DNA of 64,000 bases, from assembly GCF_024741135.1 (NCBI RefSeq), contig NZ_JANSUY010000021.1, positions 1 to 64,000 on the forward strand. The letters are read 5' to 3'. Shown piece after piece: positions 52,008 to 60,800 of this stretch (its first letter is position 1; every line of letters starts with the position of its first letter). The stretch is from Aquiflexum gelatinilyticum (GTDB lineage: Bacteria > Bacteroidota > Bacteroidia > Cytophagales > Cyclobacteriaceae). Both the position numbers and the translations under genes were made by a program. The notes under the pieces were generated by a model. That model searched no databases. It was not told the DNA's origin and saw nothing but the letters and a program-made list of their open reading frames with translations.

Positions 52008-54824
52008 ATGAGTGTAAGCACCGAATTTCAATCTCCTTCCATAGAAAACCTTGATCCCAAGGAATACATCATCATCAAAAATGCCAAGGTCAACAACCTC
52101 AAAAGCCTGAGTGTAGCCATCCCGAGAAACAAACTTGTGGTAATTACCGGACTTTCAGGTTCAGGCAAATCCTCTCTCGCATTTGACACATTGTTTGCCG
52201 AAGGCCAAAGGATGTATGTAGAAAGTCTGAGTTCCTATGCGCGTCAATTCCTTGGCAGAATGGAAAAACCCGATGTCGAATACATCAAAGGTGTCTCCCC
52301 GGCCATAGCCATCCAACAAAAAGCAAGTACCAAAAATCCCCGGTCAACAGTGGGGACGACAACCGAAATATATGATTACCTTAAGTTGCTCTTTAGCAGA
52401 ATCGGCAAAACAATTTCTCCTGTCAGCGGAGATGAGGTGAAGCACCACACCGTCACAGACGTGGTAGATTTTATCCACACCTTTGAAGAAGGAGAAAAAG
52501 TAATGATCTCTTGTCCCCTTCAGCAAATGAATGGCAGGACAATGCTCAAAGAAATGGAACTGCTGCTTCAGAAAGGATTCACCCGTGTACTTGTAGATGG
52601 GGATGCATACTTTGTGGAGGATTTGGTAAGTGCTCCTTCCCTTCCAAAAGGAAGTTATCAAATATTGATCGATCGTATTTCTATCCAAAAAGAAGATGAA
52701 GATAACCACTTTAGAATTGCGGATTCGGTGCAAACAGCTTTTTATGAAGGCCACGGCGAGTGTTTGATTACCATTCCCGGTAAGGAAAAGAAAACATTCA
52801 CCGATCGTTTTGAATTGGATGGGATGAGTTTTGAACTCCCATCAGTCAACTTTTTCAGCTTCAACAATCCCTACGGGGCCTGCAAAAGATGTGAGGGATT
52901 TGGGTCAGTACTAGGACTTGATCCGGACTTGATCATCCCCGACAAAAGCCTCTCTGTCTATGAAGGTGCTATCGCTCCATGGCGTGGAGAAAGTTCAGGC
53001 AAGTGGCTTGAGCCATTGATCAAAAAGGGAATCTACTTCGATTTTCCGATCCATAGGGCATACGAAGATTTGGATGAAGCGCAAAAAGAACTCATTTGGA
53101 CAGGGAATTCCTACTTCCAAGGGCTCAATGATTTTTTTGCAGACTTGGAAACCAAAACACATAAAATCCAATACCGCGTCATGCTTTCCAGGTTCAGGGG
53201 CAAAACCACCTGTCCGGATTGTAGGGGGACAAGGTTGAGAAAAGATGCCTCCTATGTCAAAATCAATGGAAAGTCGATCACAGATATTGTCCTTTTACCA
53301 ATTGAAAAGGCGTTTGACTTTTTCAAACATATTGAGTTGACCGAGGCAGAACATAAAGTAGCAAACCGTCTCCTCAAGGAAATTCTAAACAGGTTGGAAT
53401 ATATTGATAAAGTAGGGTTGGGGTATCTGACATTAAACCGTCTCACTTCCTCACTTTCAGGTGGGGAATACCAAAGGATCAAATTGGCGACATCCTTGGG
53501 TTCGGCATTGGTGGGTTCTATGTACATTCTTGATGAACCAAGTATCGGCCTTCATCCAAGGGACACCGACAGGTTGATTGAAGTGTTGAAAGCCCTGAGG
53601 GATATGGGAAATACCGTGATCGTGGTGGAGCACGAAGAAAAGGTCATGAAAGCAGCGGATCAAATCATCGATATCGGACCTGATGCAGGTGTTTTGGGTG
53701 GGGAGTTGGTTTTTCAGGGAGACCTGACCGAACTGATGATCAAGGGAAATACCTACACCGCACGCTATTTGAAAGGCGAAGAAAAAATCCAAAATAAGGC
53801 CCAGAACCGAAAATTCAGGGATACGATTATCGTCAAAGGGGCAAGGGAAAACAACCTCAAAAACCTGACTGTCAAATTCCCATTGAACACCTTGACCTGC
53901 GTCACAGGTGTCAGCGGATCAGGTAAATCCACCTTGATCAAAAAGGTTTTATATCCTGCTCTGGGAAAAACACTAGGCACCGTCATCGATGAAACAGGCA
54001 AGTTTGACAAATTGGATGGCAGTTATAAAAAGATTACACAGATTGAATTTGTCGACCAAAACCCCATCGGCAAATCCTCAAGGTCCAATCCGGTCACTTA
54101 TGTAAAAGCCTACGATGCGATCAGAACCTTGTATTCCGACCAGACTTTGGCCAAGCAAAGAGGATACAAACCGGCATTCTTTTCCTTCAATGTGGATGGC
54201 GGACGATGCGAGGCCTGTCAGGGAGAAGGTACGGTGACCGTCGAGATGCAGTTTATGGCGGACATTCATCTGACATGCGAATCCTGCAAAGGAAAACGAT
54301 TTAAAAATGAAATCCTCGATATCAAATACCATGACAAAGACATCGCCGATGTGTTAGACATGACGATCGATGAGGCCATGGAATTTTTCAAAGGGAAAAC
54401 CCAAATCATCAACAAACTCCAACCGCTGCAGGAAGTGGGATTGGGGTATATAGGAATGGGACAATCATCCAACACGCTTTCCGGAGGTGAAGCCCAAAGG
54501 GTAAAACTCGCTTCATTCTTGGGAAAAGGAGGTACCAAACCTGGCGATCACATCTTGTTTATTTTTGATGAACCTACGACAGGACTTCACTTTCATGACA
54601 TCAGAAAGTTGCTCCATTCTATCAATGCTTTGATAGATCAAGGACATTCGGTCATCATCATCGAGCACAATACCGAGGTGATCAAAGCGGCTGATTGGGT
54701 GATTGATTTGGGACCTGAAGGGGGAGAAAAAGGAGGTTTCGTAACCTTTGAGGGAACGCCGGAAGCCCTAATGGAAACGGAAGATAACTATACAGGTAAG
54801 TACCTGAGAGAATCATTTATCTAA
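52008..54824 (+). CDS. uvrA: Excinuclease ABC subunit A
   Basis: The damage-recognition ATPase of nucleotide excision repair, 938 residues. Two ABC modules: Walker A motifs GLSGSGKSSLAFD and GVSGSGKSTLIKK, signatures LSGGEYQRIKLA and LSGGEAQRVKLA, and two zinc-binding CxxC pairs (CKRCEGFG with CPDCRGTRL, and CEACQGEG with CESCKGKR). The ATG at 52008 was chosen since the ten residues before it are not conserved-like and a promoter element sits just upstream. It acts with UvrB and UvrC, not in this window. Confidence 0.97.
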   Translation: MSVSTEFQSPSIENLDPKEYIIIKNAKVNNLKSLSVAIPRNKLVVITGLSGSGKSSLAFDTLFAEGQRMYVESLSSYARQFLGRMEKPDVEYIKGVSPAIAIQQKASTKNPRSTVGTTTEIYDYLKLLFSRIGKTISPVSGDEVKHHTVTDVVDFIHTFEEGEKVMISCPLQQMNGRTMLKEMELLLQKGFTRVLVDGDAYFVEDLVSAPSLPKGSYQILIDRISIQKEDEDNHFRIADSVQTAFYEGHGECLITIPGKEKKTFTDRFELDGMSFELPSVNFFSFNNPYGACKRCEGFGSVLGLDPDLIIPDKSLSVYEGAIAPWRGESSGKWLEPLIKKGIYFDFPIHRAYEDLDEAQKELIWTGNSYFQGLNDFFADLETKTHKIQYRVMLSRFRGKTTCPDCRGTRLRKDASYVKINGKSITDIVLLPIEKAFDFFKHIELTEAEHKVANRLLKEILNRLEYIDKVGLGYLTLNRLTSSLSGGEYQRIKLATSLGSALVGSMYILDEPSIGLHPRDTDRLIEVLKALRDMGNTVIVVEHEEKVMKAADQIIDIGPDAGVLGGELVFQGDLTELMIKGNTYTARYLKGEEKIQNKAQNRKFRDTIIVKGARENNLKNLTVKFPLNTLTCVTGVSGSGKSTLIKKVLYPALGKTLGTVIDETGKFDKLDGSYKKITQIEFVDQNPIGKSSRSNPVTYVKAYDAIRTLYSDQTLAKQRGYKPAFFSFNVDGGRCEACQGEGTVTVEMQFMADIHLTCESCKGKRFKNEILDIKYHDKDIADVLDMTIDEAMEFFKGKTQIINKLQPLQEVGLGYIGMGQSSNTLSGGEAQRVKLASFLGKGGTKPGDHILFIFDEPTTGLHFHDIRKLLHSINALIDQGHSVIIIEHNTEVIKAADWVIDLGPEGGEKGGFVTFEGTPEALMETEDNYTGKYLRESFI

Positions 54825-54829
54825 AAATG

Positions 54830-54858
54830 TCATCCTGTGGTTTTGTGCCACAGGATGA
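54830..54858. terminator. Terminator between uvrA and the VOC gene
   Basis: An 11-bp perfect stem, TCATCCTGTGG at 54830-54840 with 54848-54858, seven-base loop. It lies between convergent genes and could serve both. Confidence 0.8.
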
Positions 54859-54863
54859 TAAAT

Positions 54864-55286
54864 TTATTTGGCAAAGATCTGACTTTCGTCCTGAAAGGAT
54901 TTGAACTCCAAAGCATTGCCGCAGGGATCCAAGAAGAACATGGTAGCCTGCTCGCCAATTTCCCCTTTGAACCTGATATAAGGTTCAATCACAAATTCGA
55001 TCCTGTAATCCCGAAGCTTGTTTGCGAGTGAATGCCATTCCTCCCAAGGAAGGATTACTCCAAAATGCCTCACCGGCACATTTTTTCCATCCACTTCGTT
55101 GGCTTTAGCAAGGGTAAGTTCTTCAGGCTTGATGTGCGCCGAAAGCTGATGTCCAAAGAAATTGAAATCTATCCACTTGTCTGTACTTCTGCCGATGTCA
55201 CAGCCCAAAAGATCTCCATAAAACTGACGCGTTTCCTCGATATCTCTGATAGGAAAAGCAAGGTGAAAAGGCTTAAATTGACCCAT
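54864..55286 (-). CDS. VOC-family (glyoxalase/dioxygenase fold) protein
   Basis: A 140-residue vicinal-oxygen-chelate protein with both beta-alpha-beta-beta-beta halves: [23 protein letters not shown] and [18 protein letters not shown]. Candidate metal ligands are the H of FHLAFPI, the H of RHFGVIL and the E of the last NALEFKSF. The family includes lyases, dioxygenases and resistance proteins; the exact role cannot be assigned. The region [20 protein letters not shown] resembles dioxygenase-like VOC members. It converges with uvrA. Confidence 0.9.
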   Translation of the reverse strand: MGQFKPFHLAFPIRDIEETRQFYGDLLGCDIGRSTDKWIDFNFFGHQLSAHIKPEELTLAKANEVDGKNVPVRHFGVILPWEEWHSLANKLRDYRIEFVIEPYIRFKGEIGEQATMFFLDPCGNALEFKSFQDESQIFAK

Positions 55287-55350
55287 AATTGCTTAATTTC
55301 GTTTTTCGAAATAGAAAAGTAGCATTCATTTTTCATAATTTATTTAAACC

Positions 55351-56259
55351 ATGAGCAAAAAAACAGTTTCATTGGTACTATCAAGTGGCGGAGCAAGAGG
55401 AATGGCACATATCGGAGTCATTGAGGCGCTTGAAGAATCCGGATATGAAATTGCGTCAATAGCAGGCTGCTCTGCCGGAGCCCTGATCGGAGGCATGCAT
55501 TCAAGTGGCAATCTTCCCAAATTCAAAGATTGGATATGTAACCTAGACCGAATAGATGTATTCTCCTTGATGGATTTTACACTTTCAAGCAAAGGGTTTA
55601 TCAAGGGAGACAAAGTTTTTGCTGCACTCAAAAAAATCATTGAAGACAGATTGATAGAGGAATTGGACATTCCTTTTGTTTGTACCGCTGTAGAAATTCC
55701 CACAGGTAAAGAACATGTTTTCCGAAAGGGAAGCATGTACGCAGCTATCCGTGCTTCAGCATCGATTCCGACGGCTTTTACTCCCGCAAAAATCCATGGT
55801 AAAGAATACATCGATGGCAGTATTTTGAATCCGATTCCATTGAATCTGATTCCCAAGGAGAAGATTGCTGACTTGGTTTTTGCAGTTGATTTGAACGGTC
55901 CCAAAACTGCTTTTGTGGAAAATTTAAAAGAAAAAGAAAAGAAAGAAAGTGAAAATTCTAAAGTTAAGCTTCCCAATTGGCTGACAGAATACCGGCAAAA
56001 GTTTTCCACCTATTTTTCTTCCAATGAGAAAGAGGAAAAAATTAAAGGAATGAGTTCCTTAGACCTGCTCAATTATTCTTTTGATCTTCTCCAGGACAAA
56101 CTTTCGGAGTTGGTATTAGAAAGACACCAAGTAGATATAATTGTTGAAATTTCACGAACCCAGGCAGGAACTCTGGAATTTCACAGGGCAGCCGAATTGA
56201 TTGAAATCGGAAGACAAAAGGCCTTTGCAGCCATAGAAAAATACGAAAATGGACATTAA
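55351..56259 (+). CDS. Patatin-like phospholipase
   Basis: A 302-residue patatin-domain protein. The oxyanion motif GGARG is at about 13-17, the nucleophile S41 in GCSAG (G-x-S-x-G), and the catalytic aspartate in YIDGSILNPIPL near residue 152. A charged, helical segment (about 190-235) precedes the C-terminal part. There is no signal peptide, so it is probably cytoplasmic, the RssA-like group. Its 3' end overlaps the methyltransferase start by eleven bases, so the two genes are probably translated from one mRNA. Confidence 0.93.
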   Translation: MSKKTVSLVLSSGGARGMAHIGVIEALEESGYEIASIAGCSAGALIGGMHSSGNLPKFKDWICNLDRIDVFSLMDFTLSSKGFIKGDKVFAALKKIIEDRLIEELDIPFVCTAVEIPTGKEHVFRKGSMYAAIRASASIPTAFTPAKIHGKEYIDGSILNPIPLNLIPKEKIADLVFAVDLNGPKTAFVENLKEKEKKESENSKVKLPNWLTEYRQKFSTYFSSNEKEEKIKGMSSLDLLNYSFDLLQDKLSELVLERHQVDIIVEISRTQAGTLEFHRAAELIEIGRQKAFAAIEKYENGH

Positions 56260-56866
56260 TTCCCTCAACCGACTTCTCGGCAATATTGACATCTATCTGC
56301 TTGACCAAATTCTGAAAGGGAGATTTACAAAGGAAATGAAGATCCTCGATGCAGGTTGCGGAGAGGGTAGAAACACGATCTATTTTCTGCAAGGGGGCTA
56401 CCAAATATTTGGTGTAGACAGTAATCCTATTGCCATCCAAATGGCGCGGATCTATGCCCAGACCATACAGAAGGAATATGATGTTTTCAGGTTTCAGACA
56501 TCTTTGGTAGGGAACATGCCATTTCATAAAGGAGCATTTGATGTTGTCATCAGTTCAGCAGTGATGCATTTTGCCACAAGTGAAACCCATTTTTTGACAA
56601 TGATGGATGACATGATGCGTGTATTGAAGCCCGGAGGCATTTTTTTCTTGAGAATGACTACAGGCCAGGGAGAAATTCAGGAAAAATCTCCGCATTTAGG
56701 AGATGGGGTTTATTTGTTACCGGATGGATCGGAGCGGTTTCTTTTGACTGATTCATTGGAAAAAGAGATTGTTTCAAAATACAAACTCCAATACCTAGAA
56801 CCTGCCAAGAGTGTTTTGGTACATGGCCAAAGGGCAATGGGGGTTTTCGTTTGGGAAAAAGGTTGA
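56249..56866 (+). CDS. Class I SAM-dependent methyltransferase
   Basis: A 205-residue methyltransferase with motif I ILDAGCGEGRNTIYF near residues 32-46, motif II acidic end GVDSNPIAIQMAR, and the post-motif FDVVISSAVMHFA. The layout is that of the tellurite-resistance/UbiE-like group (Methyltransf_11/25), with substrate unknown. It overlaps the patatin gene by eleven bases. The next region up to 56989 shows no gene. Confidence 0.92.
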   Translation: MDINSLNRLLGNIDIYLLDQILKGRFTKEMKILDAGCGEGRNTIYFLQGGYQIFGVDSNPIAIQMARIYAQTIQKEYDVFRFQTSLVGNMPFHKGAFDVVISSAVMHFATSETHFLTMMDDMMRVLKPGGIFFLRMTTGQGEIQEKSPHLGDGVYLLPDGSERFLLTDSLEKEIVSKYKLQYLEPAKSVLVHGQRAMGVFVWEKG

Positions 56867-56989
56867 TCAAGTTTTTGTTTTTTTTAATCTGTTGATTTTC
56901 ATATATTTATTTGATGGTCATTTTGGCTTTAGCTGACCGTATTGGAAAGAGATTGTGTAATACAAAAAGCTCCTATATTTTGTAATCTT

Positions 56990-57457
56990 ATGAAAACAGT
57001 ACTTCTAAATAGATCCTTAGCCTTATTTTTCTTGGGGTTATTTTTTGGAATTTCAGGTTGTAAAATCACACTTGTCCCAAGTTATGATGCACAGCTCAAA
57101 GAACAGATTGAAAGTACTTCCAAAGAGATTGACAGGTTTTACCTGAATATGATGGACATGACTTCCAATGCGGAAGGTGGCCGGGCTTATGACCAATTCA
57201 GGGAGGGATATATCAATATTGAAGTTGAATTGCTTTCCCTTCTAAATAAGAATAAGGTAAGGCCACTGAATACCCACTCTACTAGGATATGTGAGATCAC
57301 ATTGCAAATCTGGAGAAAATACAAACAGGAACACAAGGAAGACGATGCCATTCCCGATGGCTTGATCAAATTAAACATGCTGGCCATGAATGACCTCATG
57401 TATGCCATGCTGATTGCCGAAAAAGGAAAAGCGATAGCTGATAATCCACCAAATTAA
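56990..57457 (+). CDS. Hypothetical lipoprotein of the FlhA-C-like locus
   Basis: A lipoprotein of about 155 residues: the ATG at 56990 begins a signal ending in the lipobox GISGC (C24 region), while an upstream start would add 16 residues without signal character. The mature protein is helical (DAQLKEQIESTSKEIDRFYLNMMDM and later EITLQIWRKYKQEHKEDDAIPD) with no recognised domain. It is in line with a small helical gene 11 nt downstream and with the giant TPR gene after it, so it probably belongs to the same system and would sit on the inner or outer membrane. Confidence 0.7.
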   Translation: MKTVLLNRSLALFFLGLFFGISGCKITLVPSYDAQLKEQIESTSKEIDRFYLNMMDMTSNAEGGRAYDQFREGYINIEVELLSLLNKNKVRPLNTHSTRICEITLQIWRKYKQEHKEDDAIPDGLIKLNMLAMNDLMYAMLIAEKGKAIADNPPN

Positions 57458-57468
57458 CCTCTTAGAAA

Positions 57469-57795
57469 ATGAACTTTGATATCAATGAAGTCCTGTTTCA
57501 GATGACAGATGCCATCAAGCAAAATGTGGCCGAAAACTGGGATGAAGTAAAAACTCCTGCCAATAATTTTCTTCAAAACCGCAAGGAACGCTATACTTTA
57601 TTAGCTGATCTGTTGATCAATAATGAGATCTCCCAACCAAGATTTGACTCTCGCATGGAAGATGAAAAACTGATTGCCGAGGCGGAGTTTCATGCCATCG
57701 CTGTGATTTCGAAAGCCATAGCACAAAAAGCTGCCAATGCTGCCATAGACATTTTTCAAAATGCAGTAAAAGCGGCTATAACCGTGGCAACTTGA
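57469..57795 (+). CDS. Small helical hypothetical protein of the FlhA-C-like locus
   Basis: A 108-residue protein without signal peptide. It is mostly helix, with FDINEVLFQMTDAIKQNVAENWDEVKTPANNFLQ and AEFHAIAVISKAIAQKAANAAIDIFQNAVKAAI, the last third alanine-rich and amphipathic. The gene starts 11 nt after the lipoprotein and ends 54 nt before the giant gene. I do not recognise the family. The amphipathic alanine-rich end could pack in a helical bundle or on a membrane surface. Confidence 0.65.
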   Translation: MNFDINEVLFQMTDAIKQNVAENWDEVKTPANNFLQNRKERYTLLADLLINNEISQPRFDSRMEDEKLIAEAEFHAIAVISKAIAQKAANAAIDIFQNAVKAAITVAT

Positions 57796-57849
57796 TACAG
57801 TCAATCAAAATTGAGATTTTATTTTTCGCAAATCTGATTTTTAGAATAC

Positions 57850-60800
57850 ATGGCTTTAAAAGACCTCTTCTTATCCTCTGAGCAGCTTTCACAAATAGAA
57901 GACATGGAGTCTTCTCTTATACGTCGCAAAAAAACCAGTTCGGTAGCGGGTTATCTCACGATTATACTTGCGGTTTTACAGGTGGTTTTTTTGCTTTTAG
58001 AAAAGGGCCAAGAGCTATTTGCAATCGGATTACAATGGAAAGATTTTTTGGATTCTTTCTCTAGTCCTTACCATGTGGTTTTCCTAGTGCTTTTTTTATT
58101 TTCGGCTATCTATTTTTTCTTGGCCAGGTATACAGGCTTGTTGCTTCAGGAATCCAAAGAGCCGTTTAGATATACATTTTGGATTGAGGGATTTCAATAT
58201 TTTGATTCCGAGCTTAAGGTAGCTTCGCTTTGCAAAGGTGCCGACCAATTGAGCCTTTACCTCCACAGAGACCTGATGGAAATGCTCAATGAAAGGATCA
58301 GAAGGTTTTCAATCTTAGTAAAAGAAAGTAATTCCGGTGTATCAGAAAAACTTTCTTCTAGAAATAGAAAGTCCTCACATATCCATGTTCATGGTTCATT
58401 TGCACTTAGGGAGGATTTGGAAGGGAACTTATTTGTCCAGGTCAGCCCCATGGTCAGGATAGGACCTGAAGATGCTCCATCTACTTTGGCAAGTCCAGTA
58501 AGATTCAGAATCGCAGAAAAAGGAGATATTGACCCTGACCTTAGTCCATCTGAATACAAACAGATTTTGGAGAGGGTTTATTCCAGGGTTTCAACAGAGA
58601 TTTATGCTAGGATAGAGGAAGATGTAAAGGAAAAGATCAAACTTTTTCCTACAGATTTTCTCAAAGCTCAGGCTTTGTACTTTGAAGCAGATGATTTTGC
58701 AAAGTCCAATACAATTGATGGATATGAAAAAGCCATCGGTCTATTCAAGGAGGCTTTAGATTTATATGCAATCATCGGGATACCTTCCCATTGGTTTAGG
58801 AGGTTTTTGAGGTTGAGATGGAATTCTATCATCCACCACATTGATTTCAGGCATGCCTGGGCAATGGCAGTTATCGGATATTGCAAATGCAGGATTTACC
58901 GAAATTCTCTTGCAGGCCAATCAGGACGAAAAAGAAACCCCATTTTTTCCCTTCCTGAACTCCTTGAACCTGTAATCGAAAATATCACTGAACTATATCA
59001 GCGCGATGGAAAAGTCAAGGAGCGAACCAAACTTGAATTTCTTCGCCGAAGTCTCGAATTCGGAAAACAACAGAATAGAAAAGTTTCTAGTATATTTCAA
59101 AAACATTCAGAAGTGCTTTTAGAAGCGCACTTGGTTGCTTCTATGGCATCTTGTTTTTTGAACTCACTGGATAAAGCAAAGGCACATCTAGAGTGGGTCG
59201 AAGCAATTGGACCCAATAGGACTTCTATAAATCCAATGTATCAGTTGGTCAAAGGTCTCTTGGAATCTGATTCCAATATGAAGTTGATCTACTTTCAAAA
59301 CGCTATAGACCTGGACAGGAATTTTCAGATGTCGCATTGGTTTTTGGCCAATCAACTGGATTTCAATTTTAGACGCAGGGGAGAAATCACCCTTGACAGG
59401 TCTAAGCGCGTGATTCAGGCTTTTGAAAGGGTAATAGAAATCAATGCAGGAAATATAGCTTCTTTGGGTGCTGCCGCAAACCTTCTTTGGCTTGCCGGTG
59501 AAAATGAAAAAGCCAGAAAAATCCTGATTGAAGCGATAGACATCAAAGCGATTACCTCACAGACTTTTATCGGTGAGCTCAATTATAGGCTTGCTCGAAT
59601 TGCTGCTGAGGAGGGTGACTTTATGCTCTGTAGGGCAAAGTTTCTGGAAGCTATCGCTACTGATCCTTCATTAGGCTCTTTTAGCCTCTCAGAATATGGG
59701 GGATCCCACAACTCAGATTATGATTCCATCAGTTCTGAAATGCTGCTGAGATATGAAAAATTTGGGAAAACAGTTTCCTCCCATCTTAAAGCTTTTAAAG
59801 AAGAATCGGACAGCTCTGACCAAAAATTAATTCCTGAAAATGCATTCAAAACGTCTGAAGCCTTTGTTTTGAACGACCTTGGCAATGCCTACCTTAGGTA
59901 TTTTCATCATTTTGGGGATCAGTTGATGTTACTCAAAGCCAAAGAATTGTACGAAAAAGCCGAGAACCTTTCTCCTGAAATAGCAGCTGTGTGGTCCAAC
60001 TTGATCAATGTATTTGATTGGTTGGGAGAGTGGGAAAAAATAAAACTTTGCTATGAAAACGCCAAATTGATAGCACCGCATTGGAAGATGTTGGCTATCA
60101 AATCTGCGCCATATATTACTTCAGCAGCTTCAGAAAAGCTAATAAAGCTCCAAAAAGCCATTGACGACTCGGAGTATCGAACGAAACAAGCCGAAGCTGA
60201 AATTGACAAAATTGAAAAAGAATTAAATGAAATTTCCGAAAAGGAAAGAAACCCTAAAAAAAGAGCGGCAACAGTTTCAATAGATCAGGGATCAGATATC
60301 AATAGGATTTCAGATTTAAGGATGGAAAGGATTGATTTGGATCAATCCTCAGAATCCAAAAAATTGGAAGAAGACAAAGTCAATCTGGCAATAAAAAAAG
60401 CGAATCTCAAAAGCGAAATCAAAACCCTGTCAGAAGAGACATTTAAGCATTATCAAGAAAAAGAAAAATTTGAAAAAGAAGCCAAATTAATATTTCAAGA
60501 AGCCAAAGAAACTATAAAGAAACACAGCCGATTATCTTCTTTAATGGTGGATGATGATAATCTGCTGGTGGATTACTTTGTAAATCTACCTTCAGAACAA
60601 CTTATCGAAGATGATTTTTTGGTAATTGAATCCCTCATCAATGTACTTTCCGGATCATATCTTGAAAAAAGCCAGGATAATGTCATTGCGCTTTGCCACA
60701 GACTTTTGGCAATCACTCCCCAAAATCACAACATTATTTTATCCTTAAACGCCGCTATTGTTAAAAAAATCTTTTTCAGATTATTAGACCAGCTTGAGAC

